A stretch of 64,000 bases of DNA from Chryseobacterium indologenes (GCA_016025055.1 CP065590.1:1798001-1862000), one strand, 5' to 3'. Shown: positions 34,973 through 45,277, numbered from the stretch's first letter. The notes: generated from the letters alone by a model not told the origin. Made by a program: numbers and translations.

Positions 34973-36208
34973 ATGAAAAAAATATTAGTATCAACTGCTT
35001 TATTGGCGGGCGTTCTATCTTATGCCGGAGGCTTCAGAGTTTCCTTGCAAGGGGTAAAACAATTGGCCATGGCGCATACTAGTGCTCATGCCGAAGATGC
35101 GAGTGTGACATTCTTTAACCCGGCGGGTATGTCATTTATACCTTCTAAGCTGAGTGTAGTAGCAGGAGGGTTTGGTGCAAGTAATAAAGTTACTTTTCAA
35201 AACTTAAATACTTTACAGAGTACAGAAACGGATAACCCTCTGGGAACGCCTATCTATGCAGCGATTACTTATAAACCAATAGAAAACCTATCTGTAGGTT
35301 TCAGTTTTTCAACACCTTTTGGAAGTACAATCAAATGGCCTGAAAACTGGGAAGGCAAAGAAATGGTTCAGAAGCTGGAACTGAAAAGTTACTATTTCCA
35401 ACCGATGGTTTCTGTGAAGCTTGCCCCTTGGTTGTCATTTGGTGCGAGTTATATTTATGCGAGAGGTAAAGTAGATTGGGATAAAGCCGTAACGCAATTC
35501 GATGGACAGGTTAATATTAATGATGAGAGAGCTTCCGGGCACGGTTATGGATTCGGTTTCTACTTCAGACCTGATCCGAAATTAGATGTGAGTGTTGCCT
35601 ACCGTTCAGCAATTGATATGAAAGCCAAAAACGGAACAGCTACCTTCAAATTCCCGACACAGTCTCCTTATTCATTATTGAAGTTAAATGCTGCAGGACA
35701 AGATGCATTTACGGCAACTCTTCCTTTGGTTGAAGAATATACAATCGGTTTAACCTATAAGATCACTCCGAAATGGTTAGTTTCTGCAGACTTTAACTAC
35801 CATGGGTGGGAAAGATACAGCAAGCTGACGCTGGATTTTGCCAATGCTCCTATCGGAAACCAGGCAGATCCTACCATTCTTGTGAATCCTAAGAATTTCA
35901 GAAATTCAAAAACATTCAGATTGGGTACACAATATGCATTTACCAATATGATTTATGGACGTTTAGGAGGGTATTATGACGAGTCTCCTTATACCAACGA
36001 AAACTTTATTCCGGAAACCCCTTCATTTGATACGTTTGTTCTTACCGGTGGGGTAGGATTTAAGTTAAAACAATTCGGAATTGATATTGCCGGAGGATAT
36101 GCAATGCCAAAATCCAGAGATGTTAACAATTCTAACCTTGGATTTTACGGTCAAGCGAAGGCAACTGCGTTCTATTTCGGTCTAGGTTTATCGTATAATC
36201 CTTTTTAA
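34973..36208 (+). CDS. Outer-membrane long-chain fatty acid transporter (OmpP1/FadL family)
   Basis: A 411-residue beta-barrel. Signal peptide KKILVSTALLAGVLSYAGG, then the FadL N-terminal hatch motif (AMAHTSAHAEDASVTFFNPA, an NPAG-like element) and strands such as GASYIYARGKVDWDKAV and LGLSYNPF at the C-terminus with terminal Phe. FadL-type proteins let hydrophobic molecules cross the outer membrane. The next gene, an SGNH-hydrolase lipoprotein, begins 5 bp after the stop. The two probably cooperate in acquiring and hydrolysing lipids or esters. Confidence 0.9.
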   Translation: MKKILVSTALLAGVLSYAGGFRVSLQGVKQLAMAHTSAHAEDASVTFFNPAGMSFIPSKLSVVAGGFGASNKVTFQNLNTLQSTETDNPLGTPIYAAITYKPIENLSVGFSFSTPFGSTIKWPENWEGKEMVQKLELKSYYFQPMVSVKLAPWLSFGASYIYARGKVDWDKAVTQFDGQVNINDERASGHGYGFGFYFRPDPKLDVSVAYRSAIDMKAKNGTATFKFPTQSPYSLLKLNAAGQDAFTATLPLVEEYTIGLTYKITPKWLVSADFNYHGWERYSKLTLDFANAPIGNQADPTILVNPKNFRNSKTFRLGTQYAFTNMIYGRLGGYYDESPYTNENFIPETPSFDTFVLTGGVGFKLKQFGIDIAGGYAMPKSRDVNNSNLGFYGQAKATAFYFGLGLSYNPF

Positions 36209-36213
36209 TTTGA

Positions 36214-37775
36214 ATGACTATGAAAAAAATTATAATATCAACAATAGCTGTTTCAGCACTACTTTTTACCGTTACAAGCTGTAAGACAGATTTTGATAAT
36301 GATGTAAAAGATATTCAGGTGTCAAAAGGTAGCGCTGACTTTACAAAATATGTCGCGTTAGGAAATTCTTTGACTTCCGGATTTAGAGATGGGGCTCTAT
36401 ATATAGATGGACAAAATGAATCTTATCCATCAATGATTGCCCAACAGATGAAATTAGTAGGAGGCGGAGATTTTAAACAGCCGCTAATGGCAGATAATAA
36501 CGGAGGGTTGATTTTAGCAACTTCATCAACGTCAACTTTACAGATCGCCAATACAAAACTTTATATTAAAGGATTTGTTGATGGCAGCCCTGATCTGGAT
36601 AATGCTAATGGTAATGTAGCAACAACAGTTGTCAATACGGTGCTTTCAGGGCCGTTTAATAATCTGGGCGTTCCTGGAGCTAAAGTGGCTCATTTGCTTG
36701 CTCCCGGATACGGAAATGTTCAGGGGTTGCAGCAAAAACGGCTAATCCTTATTTCGTAAGGTTTGCCAGTGAACCTAATACCTCTGTTATTGCAGATTTT
36801 AAAAAGCAAAATCCTACCTTCTTCTCCTTGTGGATTGGAAATAATGATGCGCTTTTATATGCCTTGGCTGGTGCGGATTCTTCAGTGGAAACACTGACGC
36901 CGCCTGCACAGTTTGCACAGTATTATAACGCACTCGTTGCACAGATAGCAGGTACAAAAGCTAAAGGGGTGATTGCCAATATTCCGAGTGTGACTTCAGT
37001 TCCTGCTTTGACAACGATTCCTACTAATCCACTGACGGCTGCTGTTCTTGGGAAAGGGAATGTTGCTGCCGGAGAAGCAGTAATCGATGATTTGAATAAA
37101 AATTTATACGGACCGTTAAGTCAGATTTTGACCGCAATCGGAGCTGGAGATAGAATTAAGCCTCTTTCGAAGACTGCCGCTAATCCGTTGTTGATTAAAG
37201 ATGAGAGTATCCCGGATCTTAAAGTACAAATTACTGCAGCAGCTGCAGGTTCCGGAAATCCTACTTTAATAGCTCTGGCTGCTTATCTTGGAGCGACTTA
37301 CGGACAGGCAAGACAGGCAAAATCAGGCGATCTTGTTCCTTTAACAACGAAAGCGGAAATCGGAAAACTAGAGACACTTCCAGTAGGAATACCTGCATCT
37401 CTTGGTGCAAAAGGGGTGGCTTATCCATTCGCAGACAGATATATACTAGTACCATCTGAAATTACAGAGATCAATACGGCAATTGATGCGTATAACGTAG
37501 CTATTAAGGCTGCTGCTACATCACAGGGTTATGCTTTTGTAGATGCGAATGCAAAATTAAAAGAACTGGCTACTAACTCAGGGATTGTTTGGGATGGCGT
37601 AAGATATACTGCGAAATTTGTATCCGGCGGAGCATTTTCACTGGATGGAGTTCATTTAACAGGTAGAGGATATGGAGTGATTGCCAATGAATTTATTAAA
37701 TCAATAAATGCTACGTACAGCTCTTCGCTTCCACTTGTAGATGCTAACAAATATTCAGGAGTTAAATTCCCGTAA
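36214..37775 (+). CDS. SGNH/GDSL-type hydrolase lipoprotein (frameshifted)
   Basis: About 520 residues after repair. A lipoprotein signal (TMKKIIISTIAVSALLFTVTSC) is followed by block I ALGNSLTSGF near residue 50 (Ser nucleophile), block III WIGNNDALLYA near 207, and block V DGVHLTGRGYGV near residue 480 (His). A +1 repair near 36725-36730, between GYGNVQGL and ANPYFVRFASEPN, joins the two frames. Without it the frame stops at 36759. It is probably an esterase or lipase on the outer surface or in the periplasm. The ATG at 36214 or the one at 36220 may be used. Coupled to the upstream FadL gene. Confidence 0.85.
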
Positions 37776-37798
37776 TAATTGATAAAATAAAAACTTAG

Positions 37799-37832
37799 AA
37801 ACCACAGGAGTAATTCTTGTGGTTTTTTTTTA
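37799..37832 (+). terminator. Terminator of the FadL-SGNH pair, overlapping the prs promoter
   Basis: AAACCACA / TTGTGGTTT hairpin followed by nine T. The T tract runs into a TAAATTTG -7 box at 37831-37838 for prs. Confidence 0.85.
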
Positions 37833-37838
37833 AATTTG
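37831..37838 (+). promoter_or_regulatory. -7 box of prs
   Basis: TAAATTTG, 22 bp before the prs ATG, starting at the end of the preceding terminator's T run. Confidence 0.6.
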
Positions 37839-37860
37839 CAAAATCTTTTAAAAAGTAAAA

Positions 37861-38799
37861 ATGGCCGATCAGTTAAGTTATCTATTTTGTACAAGAACCA
37901 GCAGGGACTTGGCGGAAAAAATTGCCCAGCATTATGGGAAAGAATTAGGAAAAATCAACTTTCAGGAGTTCAGCGATGGTGAATTTGAACCTGTTTTAGA
38001 TGAATCTGTAAGAGGAGGAAGAGTTTTCCTAATTGGATCCACGTTCCCTCCTGCAGACAATCTTTTGGAACTTCTTTTAATGATTGATGCAGCGAAAAGA
38101 GCTTCTGCAAAGAGCATTACAGTAGTAATTCCTTATTTCGGACTTGCAAGACAAGACAGAAAAGACAAGCCAAGAGCACCAATCGGGGCTAAGCTAGTTG
38201 CCAACCTTCTTACAGCAGCGGGTGCTACAAGAATAATGACTATGGATCTTCACGCTGATCAGATTCAGGGGTTCTTCGAAATTCCTGTAGATCACTTGTA
38301 TGCATCTACTATTTTTGTGGATTACATCAGATCTCTGAATCTTGAAGATCTTACGATTGCTTCTCCGGATATGGGAGGTGCAAAAAGAGCTAAAAACTAT
38401 GCCGGTCACCTTGGCGCAGAAGTAGTAATTGCTTACAAAGAAAGAAAAAAGGCAAACGTTGTAGAGGAAATGTTCCTTATTGGAGATGTGACCGGTAAAA
38501 ACGTTATCCTTATTGATGATATGATTGATACTGCCGGTACCCTTTGCAAAGCCGCAGATATTTTAATTGAGAAGGGTGCTAAAACCGTAAGAGCTATGGC
38601 TACTCACGGAGTGCTTTCAGGAAAGGCTTACGAGAATATTGAGAATTCAAAAATTCTGGAAGTTATTGTAACTGACTCAATTCCTGTTAAAAATAATTTG
38701 TCATCTAAAATAAAAGTGCTATCTTGCGCCCCGTTATTTGCAGACGTTATGACAATGGTTCATGAGCATAAATCAATCAGTAGTAAATTTGTTATTTAA
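37861..38799 (+). CDS. prs: Ribose-phosphate pyrophosphokinase
   Basis: A 312-residue PRPP synthetase that makes 5-phosphoribosyl pyrophosphate from ribose-5-phosphate and ATP, supplying purine, pyrimidine, His and NAD synthesis and the Apt encoded nearby. Motifs: FSDGEFEP near residue 40, RQDRKDKPRAPI near 98, TMDLHADQIQGFF near 128 and the PRPP loop VILIDDMIDTAGTL near 216. Normal length. The ribosomal protein gene rplY follows on the same strand after 56 bp. Confidence 0.97.
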   Translation: MADQLSYLFCTRTSRDLAEKIAQHYGKELGKINFQEFSDGEFEPVLDESVRGGRVFLIGSTFPPADNLLELLLMIDAAKRASAKSITVVIPYFGLARQDRKDKPRAPIGAKLVANLLTAAGATRIMTMDLHADQIQGFFEIPVDHLYASTIFVDYIRSLNLEDLTIASPDMGGAKRAKNYAGHLGAEVVIAYKERKKANVVEEMFLIGDVTGKNVILIDDMIDTAGTLCKAADILIEKGAKTVRAMATHGVLSGKAYENIENSKILEVIVTDSIPVKNNLSSKIKVLSCAPLFADVMTMVHEHKSISSKFVI

Positions 38800-38855
38800 T
38801 TGATTTTAAGCGATTTGTAAATTAAAATTAGAACAATTTTTTAAATTTTTTATAA

Positions 38856-39509
38856 ATGAAATCTATTACAATTCAAGGTACAAAAAGAGAAAGCGTGGGC
38901 AAAAAGTCTACAAAAGCTTTACGTGATGCTGAATTAGTTCCTTGTGTTGTTTATGGAGGTGAAGCACCTTTAAACTTCTCTGCTGAAGAGAGAGCTTTCA
39001 AAGGATTAGTATACACTCCTGAAGCACACACGGTATCTATTGAAGTTGACGGAAAAACAATTCCAGCTGTTCTTCAGGATATTCAGTTTCACCCAATCAC
39101 TGACAAAATTCTTCACGTAGACTTCTACCAGTTATCTGACGATAAGCCAGTTATCATGGAAGTTCCGGTAAGAATTACAGGTCGTTCAAAAGGTGTTGTT
39201 GCTGGTGGTGTTTTACGTCAGTCTTTCAGAAAACTAAAAGTAAAAGCTATCCCTGCTAACCTTCCTGACGAAATCGTTGTAGATGTTACTCCATTAAGAA
39301 TTGGTAACAAACTTTACATCGGTGGTATCAAAACAGAAGGATATTCTTTCATGCACCCGGACAACGCAGTAGTAGTTGCTGTTAAGATGTCTAGAAATGC
39401 AATGAAAGGTGGTGCTGCAGCAATGGATGATGAGGATGAAGAAGAAGCAGAAGAAGTTGCAACTCAATCTCCTGATGTTCCAACAACAGAAGAAAAATCT
39501 GCAGAATAA
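38856..39509 (+). CDS. rplY: 50S ribosomal protein L25/general stress protein Ctc
   Basis: A 217-residue long form of L25 (CTC type): N-terminal L25 domain ([37 protein letters not shown]) and the C-terminal beta domain ([20 protein letters not shown]), then an acidic tail ([15 protein letters not shown]). It binds 5S rRNA in the large ribosomal subunit. Same strand as prs, a pairing common in Bacteroidota. Ends at a strong terminator. Confidence 0.96.
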   Translation: MKSITIQGTKRESVGKKSTKALRDAELVPCVVYGGEAPLNFSAEERAFKGLVYTPEAHTVSIEVDGKTIPAVLQDIQFHPITDKILHVDFYQLSDDKPVIMEVPVRITGRSKGVVAGGVLRQSFRKLKVKAIPANLPDEIVVDVTPLRIGNKLYIGGIKTEGYSFMHPDNAVVVAVKMSRNAMKGGAAAMDDEDEEEAEEVATQSPDVPTTEEKSAE

Positions 39510-39529
39510 GCATTGCTTATGTAACAATA

Positions 39530-39562
39530 TAAAACCTGTCAATTTTTGGCAGGTTTTTTTTG
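39530..39562 (+). terminator. Terminator of prs-rplY
   Basis: AAAACCTGTCA / TGGCAGGTTTT hairpin followed by a T tract, 20 bp after the rplY stop. Confidence 0.88.
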
Positions 39563-39666
39563 CTTTTTGTTCTCTAAAGCTTTACTCACTTTAAAGCATC
39601 GAATTTTTCTATCAACTGATAACGATCACCTTACAACCTGATGCGTCCTTTCGGAAAAAAAAGCCG

Positions 39667-39674
39667 TAAATTTG
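39667..39674 (+). promoter_or_regulatory. -7 box of sufS
   Basis: TAAATTTG, 42 bp before the sufS ATG. No clear -33 TTTG at the expected spacing. Confidence 0.5.
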
Positions 39675-39716
39675 AAGAGTTCTAAATAAGGACGTTTTAA
39701 TTTAAAAAATAAATAA

Positions 39717-40936
39717 ATGTTTGACATTCAGGAAATAAGAAGCCAGTTTTCTATATTGGACAGAGAAGTGAATGGTAAACCCCTGGTTTATCTGGATAAT
39801 GCAGCTACATCTCAAAAGCCAAATTCGGTTTTAGAAGTCTGTCACGCATACTATACTGAGCTCAACGCTAATGTTCACAGAGGCATCCATACACTGAGCC
39901 AGCTGGCTACAGAAGAAATGGAGCTTTCAAGAAGAAAAATTCAGAAGTTCATTAATGCTGAGCATGACTTTGAAGTTATCTTTACCAAAGGAACAACGGA
40001 AGGTTTGAACCTCATCGCCTATATTTTAACTCAGAAACTGCAAAAAGATGATGAAATTATCATTTCTTATCTGGAGCATCATTCTAATATTGTTCCATGG
40101 CAGTTGTTGTGTGAAAGAACAGGAGCTAAGCTTCGTGTTATTCCTATCGATGAAAATGGTATTCTTCAGATGCAATATTTTGATGAATTTTTGAGCGAAA
40201 AGACAAAGGTGGTTTCTGTAAACCAGGTCTCCAATGCCTTGGGAATTGTAAATCCTGTTGAAGAAATTATTGCAAAGACAAGAAAAATACAGATGCCTAT
40301 ATTGTAATTGATGGGGCGCAATCTGCACCGCACTTCAATATTGATGTTCAGAAAATGGATTGTGATTTCTTTGTATTTTCAGGACATAAAATGTATGCTC
40401 CGATGGGAACAGGAGTTTTATATGGAAAAAGAGAAATTTTAGAAGCATTGCCGCCATTCCACGGAGGAGGAGAGATGATTGCTACCTGTTCTTTTGATGG
40501 AACTACGTATGCCGGGCTTCCTTTCAAATATGAAGCTGGAACACCAAATGTAGGAGGAAACATTGCCCTGGGTGCTGCTGTTGATTTTATGAATAAAGTA
40601 GGGCACCAGAATATTCAGAATCATGAAAATGCTTTGCTGGAATATGCTCAAAGACAACTTTTGGAAATAGAAGGACTTAAAGTATATGGTGAAAAAGCAA
40701 AAAGAACCGGTGTAGTTTCTTTTAATCTGGAAGGAGTGGGAATTTCTTCCGATGTAGGTATGATTCTCGACAAAATGGGTATTGCTGTAAGAACAGGGCA
40801 TCACTGTACACAGCCTATTATGGATTTCTTTAATATTGCAGGAACGGTAAGAGCCAGTTTTGCAGTGTATAATACTTTTGAGGAGATCGACCTTCTTGTC
40901 GAAGGGGTTAAAAAAGCGCAACGAATGTTAGCATAA
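39717..40936 (+). CDS. sufS: Cysteine desulfurase SufS (frameshifted in the middle)
   Basis: A PLP enzyme that takes sulfur from cysteine for Fe-S assembly. About 406 residues after repair. The first frame ends near 40307 after VNQVSNALGIVNPVEEI. Adding one A in the run at 40283-40287 leads into DAYIVIDGAQSAPHF, then the PLP lysine in FSGHKMYAPMGTGVLYG and the active-site cysteine in AVRTGHHCTQPIMDF near residue 361. Every key residue is present, so the break is probably an assembly error. It stands alone, about 31 kb from the sufBCD cluster in this window. Confidence 0.93.
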
Positions 40937-40941
40937 AAAAT

Positions 40942-40971
40942 AAAAAAGCAGCTGATTCAGCTGCTTTTTTT
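40942..40971. terminator. Bidirectional terminator of sufS and the small leader-peptide gene
   Basis: AAAAAAGCAGCTGA / TCAGCTGCTTTTTT hairpin between convergent genes. Its right arm ends at the stop codon of the minus-strand peptide gene. Confidence 0.88.
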
Positions 40972-41093
40972 AATCTTCAACGCATAGGCATCTGCCGTTG
41001 ATAATAACCTGGTGATAACCGATTGCACACTCCAGGCAGATTTCTCCTCCTGCCATGATGCTTTTCATTTTGTCTTTGTTTAATTTTTTTCAT
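40970..41093 (-). CDS. Short double-glycine-leader (bacteriocin-like) peptide, frameshifted
   Basis: Reading from the ATG at 41093, removing one A from the run of seven at 41084-41090 gives a 40-residue peptide: the leader MKKLNKDKMKSIMAGG, then a 24-residue core starting EICLECAIGYHQV with cysteines arranged CxxC...CxC. A basic leader ending in GG is the form cleaved by C39-peptidase ABC exporters, and short GG-leader peptides of this type recur in Chryseobacterium relatives. The intact frame from the internal ATG at about 41069 also encodes the GG and the core. No exporter or immunity gene is adjacent. The gene ends at a bidirectional terminator. Confidence 0.6.
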
Positions 41094-41191
41094 ACTAATG
41101 ATTTAAGGTATTAATAATCAAAGATAAATATAATGTTGACAAAGCATTCATAATAATATGATTATCCAAAATAAATACCTGATTATAAATT

Positions 41192-41223
41192 AAAAACCCC
41201 GCCACAAAAATGACAGGGTTTTA
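41192..41223 (-). terminator. Terminator of hemE
   Basis: AAACCC / GGGTTT arms with partial pairing inside, 27 bp beyond the hemE stop, with a T tract on the minus strand. Confidence 0.7.
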
Positions 41224-41249
41224 CTATTAATTTGTAAAAAGTAATTATC

Positions 41250-42281
41250 TTACAGGTTAGGCTTCCAGTCTACTACAGCTCTGATGAAAGCTTCTGCATT
41301 TTCAACCGGTACATTAGGTAAAATTCCATGGCCAAGGTTGGCGATATATCTGTCTTTTCCGAAACGGTTGATCATTTCATTCACCATTTTCCTGATGGTT
41401 TCAGGGGTTGAATGTAGTCTTGCAGGATCAAAGTTGCCTTGCAGAGTCATTGTGTGGTTGGTCAGAGTTCTTGCGAATTCCGGCTTAATAGTCCAGTCTA
41501 CCCCAAGAGCAGAAGCTTTAGACATGGTCATATCTTCTAAAGCAAACCAGCATCCTTTCCCGAATACAACAACGTGAGTAAGCGGGCTCAGGGCTTCTAC
41601 GATCTGATTGATGTATTGCCATGAGAATTCCTGATAATCAGTCGGAGAAAGCATTCCTCCCCACGAATCGAATACCTGTACAGCAGAAACTCCCTTCTCT
41701 ACTTTTCTCTTTAAATAAGCAATCGTAGTATCTGTAATCTTTTGTAATAATAAATGAGCAGCCTCTGGCTGTTGGAAACAGAAAGACTTGGCAATATCAA
41801 ATGCCTTGCTCCCTTTTCCTTCTACACAATAACAAAGAATCGTCCATGGAGAACCGGCAAAACCGATCAATGGGATCTCATTGTCAAGTTTCTGAAGAGT
41901 AAGTTCAATAGCATCAAAAACGTATCCTAAGGTGTCATTTACATCCGGAGTTACAATATTCTGGACCTGTTCCATTGTCCTGATCGGAGTATCCAGCCAT
42001 GGGCCTACGGATTCCTTCATTTTGAAATCGATCCCCATTGCCTGAGGAACTACCAGGATATCAGAAAACAGAATCGCGGCATCCAGAGGAAATCTGCGTA
42101 TCGGCTGTAAAGTAATTTCAGCGGCAAGTTCAGGCGTCTGACATCTTGTAAAGAAATCGTATTTGTCTCTGAGAGCAATGAATTCCGGCAGATATCTTCC
42201 AGCCTGCCTCATCATCCAGACAGGAGGTCTTTCAACGGTTTCTCCGCGAAGTGCTTTTAAATATAGGTCGTTTTTAATCAT
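41250..42281 (-). CDS. hemE: Uroporphyrinogen decarboxylase
   Basis: A 343-residue HemE. It decarboxylates uroporphyrinogen III to coproporphyrinogen III in haem synthesis. Motifs: [17 protein letters not shown] near residue 18, [15 protein letters not shown] near 68, [18 protein letters not shown] near 139 and [13 protein letters not shown] ([14 protein letters not shown]) near 235. Length is normal. Last gene of hemACDE. It starts 45 bp after hemD. Confidence 0.97.
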   Translation of the reverse strand: MIKNDLYLKALRGETVERPPVWMMRQAGRYLPEFIALRDKYDFFTRCQTPELAAEITLQPIRRFPLDAAILFSDILVVPQAMGIDFKMKESVGPWLDTPIRTMEQVQNIVTPDVNDTLGYVFDAIELTLQKLDNEIPLIGFAGSPWTILCYCVEGKGSKAFDIAKSFCFQQPEAAHLLLQKITDTTIAYLKRKVEKGVSAVQVFDSWGGMLSPTDYQEFSWQYINQIVEALSPLTHVVVFGKGCWFALEDMTMSKASALGVDWTIKPEFARTLTNHTMTLQGNFDPARLHSTPETIRKMVNEMINRFGKDRYIANLGHGILPNVPVENAEAFIRAVVDWKPNL

Positions 42282-42326
42282 AATCTATTTAAACTAATAC
42301 TACCGTTCAGGTTCGGTAGACAATAT

Positions 42327-43010
42327 TTAAATTTTACTTCCAAGCTCCTTTCTTATCAGTTCAAAGATAGAGGTAAGGGTATTTTCTTCGGAAGTAAAAA
42401 ATTTTTTCCTGAGTATAATTTCTCAACTCACCGGAAGTGGTTTCACCTATTGAAAATAACGTCATGCCTTCCAGAGAATTTCGCCTTGCAAAACTACGAA
42501 CTCCGCTTGGACTAAAAAAGACTGCAGCATGATATTTTTCAGGTATTAAAGGATTGATTTCCTCGGTATTATAAACGGTAATCTTTTTATACTTGATATT
42601 CTGTAGGGGAAGTTCGTTATCCAGGACATTGATCGCCAGATTGCCACAGAAGTGAAGGAACTGCTCATGCTGGCAGTTTCCGATAATAAATCGGGAAAGA
42701 GCATCTGCATTCTTCAGTACCTTAAACGTTCCGAAACCATGTTTTCGTAATTCCCTTTTGGTCTTCTCACCTACACAATAAATTTTATTGTAGTTTTTGG
42801 CCGTAAAATCTTCATTGGGCTTAAACAGGTTTTTAAAAAAGAAGTGACACCATTTACACTTGTGAAAATAAGGGAATAGTTTTTCAGATCAAAAGGATTG
42901 ATCGTAATAGGCCTGGTCTTGATTACCTCGGTACAGTCAACCAGAATATCCTCTCCTAATTCTTTGGATATAATAGATTGGTCTATATTTTTGGTAAATA
43001 AGATTTTCAT
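42327..43010 (-). CDS. hemD: Uroporphyrinogen-III synthase (two frameshifts)
   Basis: HemD cyclises hydroxymethylbilane to uroporphyrinogen III. Three frames join into a protein of about 227 residues: KILFTKNIDQSIISKELGED at the start, IFTSVNGVTSFFKNLFKP after a +1 repair near 42837, KIYCVGEKTKRELRKHGF and VFFSPSGVRSFARRN in the middle, and FSIGETTSGELRNYT near the end. A second break near 42401, where one base is extra, leads into SIFELIRKELGSKI and the stop at 42327. Location between hemC and hemE, plus SVNGV and SPSGV motifs, supports the call. Confidence 0.85.
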
Positions 43011-43090
43011 GCCTTTACATTTACAACTGGAAAAAAAGGAAATTATTGGAAACTGATAGTAAAATCCGGACTATTGAAAGTAAAATAGTC

Positions 43091-43999
43091 CTAGATCTGG
43101 CTTTTGATTTCTGCCATCAATTCTTTTCCGCCGTTTTCAAGAACTACTTTTGCGTATTTTTCGCCAAAATTCTCATCAGTACCATACTCAAAATTTTCAT
43201 CGATGGCAATGCAATTTTTGCCGTCTAATGAGCATAGTGCCGCTTTAAAGCGTATCTGATCCGCAATGATTTCTGCAAAAGCTCCGATCGGAGCAGTACA
43301 GCCACCTTCCAAAGTGCTCAGGAAATTTCTTTCAATCTCCACACAGATTTGTGTCGGCTGGTGATTGATTTGCTTCAGGATTTCATTGATCTCCGGTTTG
43401 TCGGTATGTCCGGCAACGGCAATAACACCTTGCGATGGAGCCGAAATCATTAATGGAAGCATTTCATAATCAATTTCCATCTTCATTCTTTTGATGCCTG
43501 CCAATGATAAAATGGTGGCATCAAAATTTTCGTCTTCCAGTTTTTGAAGCCTTGTCTGAATGTTTCCACGAATGTCTGAAAACTCTGCATTAGGATAATT
43601 TCTTAACCAAAATGCTCTCCTCCTTAAGCTGCTTGTCGCCAGTTTTAGTTCGTGGAATTCTTTATTTCTTGCAGATTCTTTTCTGATCAGGATATCCTGA
43701 GGGAAATCTCTTTCAAGATAGGCGATCATCTCAATATTCTGAGGTAATTGAGTGGGAACGTCCTTTAATGAGTGCACAGCAATATCGATCTCGTCATTTA
43801 ATAATGCGATATCGAGATCCCTTGTAAATACTCCGGTAATTCCTAAAGAGTATAAAGGTTGATTGAGGTTCTTATCGCCGGAAGAAACGATAGGAACAAT
43901 CTCCGTTAAATAATTGTTGTTCTGAAGGTGCCTCGCAACCTCTCTAGCCTGCCAAAGTGCAAGTGCGGAATTTCTGGTTCCAATTCTAATGCTTTTCAT
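43091..43999 (-). CDS. hemC: Hydroxymethylbilane synthase (porphobilinogen deaminase)
   Basis: About 302 residues from the ATG at 43999 (KSIRIGTRNSALALWQA is the family's usual start; the frame opens upstream to 44023). The enzyme joins four porphobilinogens. Motifs: VFTRDLDIALLNDEIDIAVH near residue 56, SSLRRRAFWLRNYPNAE near 122, ISAPSQGVIAVAG near 182 and the dipyrromethane-cofactor Cys in TLEGGCTAPIGAFA near 233. The start codon overlaps the end of hemA by 14 bp, so translation is coupled. Confidence 0.96.
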   Translation of the reverse strand: MKSIRIGTRNSALALWQAREVARHLQNNNYLTEIVPIVSSGDKNLNQPLYSLGITGVFTRDLDIALLNDEIDIAVHSLKDVPTQLPQNIEMIAYLERDFPQDILIRKESARNKEFHELKLATSSLRRRAFWLRNYPNAEFSDIRGNIQTRLQKLEDENFDATILSLAGIKRMKMEIDYEMLPLMISAPSQGVIAVAGHTDKPEINEILKQINHQPTQICVEIERNFLSTLEGGCTAPIGAFAEIIADQIRFKAALCSLDGKNCIAIDENFEYGTDENFGEKYAKVVLENGGKELMAEIKSQI

Positions 44000-45260
44000 T
44001 GAATTCGTTGTTTGGTTGTTCAACTAATATTTCGTGCATTAATTTACTAATTTCTTCGGCTTTTAAAGGGTTGTCAATAATATATTTTGCAAAACGGTTG
44101 GTGATTTTCTGGATCATTTTATCGGAAAGTTCCATATCCGTGATGTTTATATATTTATTCTTTTTATAAAAATTATGCATTTCATTACGTTCCATATTTT
44201 TTAAAACGGCTTTGAAATGATGAATGTTTGGTGCAAGCTTTCTCTTTTTTCCCATTCAATGAAATCTTTCATCAGTTCCTTGATGATCTTTTCCGCTTTT
44301 GGGATTTCCCGCTCGCGTTGCTGGATCGTCTCCTGGATCTGTTTTGAAAGCTCATCAACGTCAATCAGGGTTACATTTTCGTTTTCAGTAACATTTTTTT
44401 CAACATTATGAGGAATTGAAAGATCTATTACTAAGGTTTCTTTTCCGTTCGGGAAATGAGACTGGTTGACAATAGGGTGTTTTGCTCCTGTTGCAACAAT
44501 AAGAATATCTGTATTCTTTAATTCCTTGTCAAAATCAGAATAATCAACATGAGGAATATTATACTTCTGGGAAATCTTTTCTGCTTTTTCCTGAGTTCTG
44601 TTGGCAATTTTAATTTTAGGCTGGAAGACATGCTTTACCAGATTTTCGACAGTATTCTGCCCGATTTCACCCACTCCTAAAAGAAGAATGTTTTTTTCAG
44701 CAATTCTCTTCTGGCTATTTAAAATATAATGAACGGCAGCATATGAAACGGAAGCAGCACCATTTGAAATACCGGTTTCATTCTTTATCCTTTTTGAAAT
44801 CTGAATTGCAGCGTTGATCGCTCTTTCAAGATATGGATTAGAATTTTGTCTTTCTTTCTTAAAACGATTGTAGGCTTTTTTTGATCTGACCGATAATTTC
44901 AAAATCTCCGATAATCTGACTTTCAAGACCGGCTGCCACCCTGAAAAGATGGATTAAGGCCTCCTCTTTGGTAAGAATATTGGCAAACTGAAGAAAATCC
45001 GTAAGGTGTACCCCGATTGTTTTGCAGTATTCTTCTGCAATCAGCAGATAATTGGAAGTGGTAGTATAAATTTCAGTCCTGTTACATGTGGAAACCACAA
45101 AGGCATCTCCAAGATCTTCTTCATGGACCCGGGAAACAAAATTTTTGATGTTTTCGTCAAAAAATGCAAACTTTCCTCTCGTTTCTACATCGGCTTTCTC
45201 ATAGCTGATGGAAAGCACAGCAAAATTCGATGTTTGATGGATGTTGGAGTACTGTAACAT
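43986..45260 (-). CDS. hemA: Glutamyl-tRNA reductase (two frameshifts)
   Basis: HemA reduces glutamyl-tRNA to glutamate-1-semialdehyde, the first step of C5 haem synthesis. Three frames join into about 424 residues. The N-terminal part has the catalytic Cys in VVSTCNRTEIY near residue 52 and the substrate region AGLESQIIGDFEIIGQIK near 105. The NADPH part has NILLLGVGEIGQN near 187 and IKIANRTQEKA near 208. The C-terminal helix region ends in EQPNNEFNEKH. Breaks lie at the A7 run near 44879 (one base extra) and the A6 run near 44247 (one base missing). The ATG at 45260 is chosen because the -7 box at 45270-45277 overlaps the longer alternative. Confidence 0.93.
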
Positions 45261-45269
45261 AAGCAGTCG

Positions 45270-45277
45270 CAAATTTA
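45270..45277 (-). promoter_or_regulatory. -7 box of the hem operon (supports the hemA start)
   Basis: TAAATTTG on the minus strand, 9 bp before the ATG at 45260, implying a very short 5' leader. Confidence 0.5.

Noticed and set aside
36720..36840. Programmed frameshifting in the SGNH lipoprotein gene
   Set aside because: No slippery heptamer or following structure is evident, and the same kind of break occurs in many unrelated genes here, so an assembly error is simpler.
43020..43090. A gene in the hemC-hemD gap
   Set aside because: The 80-bp gap is too short and has no protein-like frame; hemD starts at 43010.
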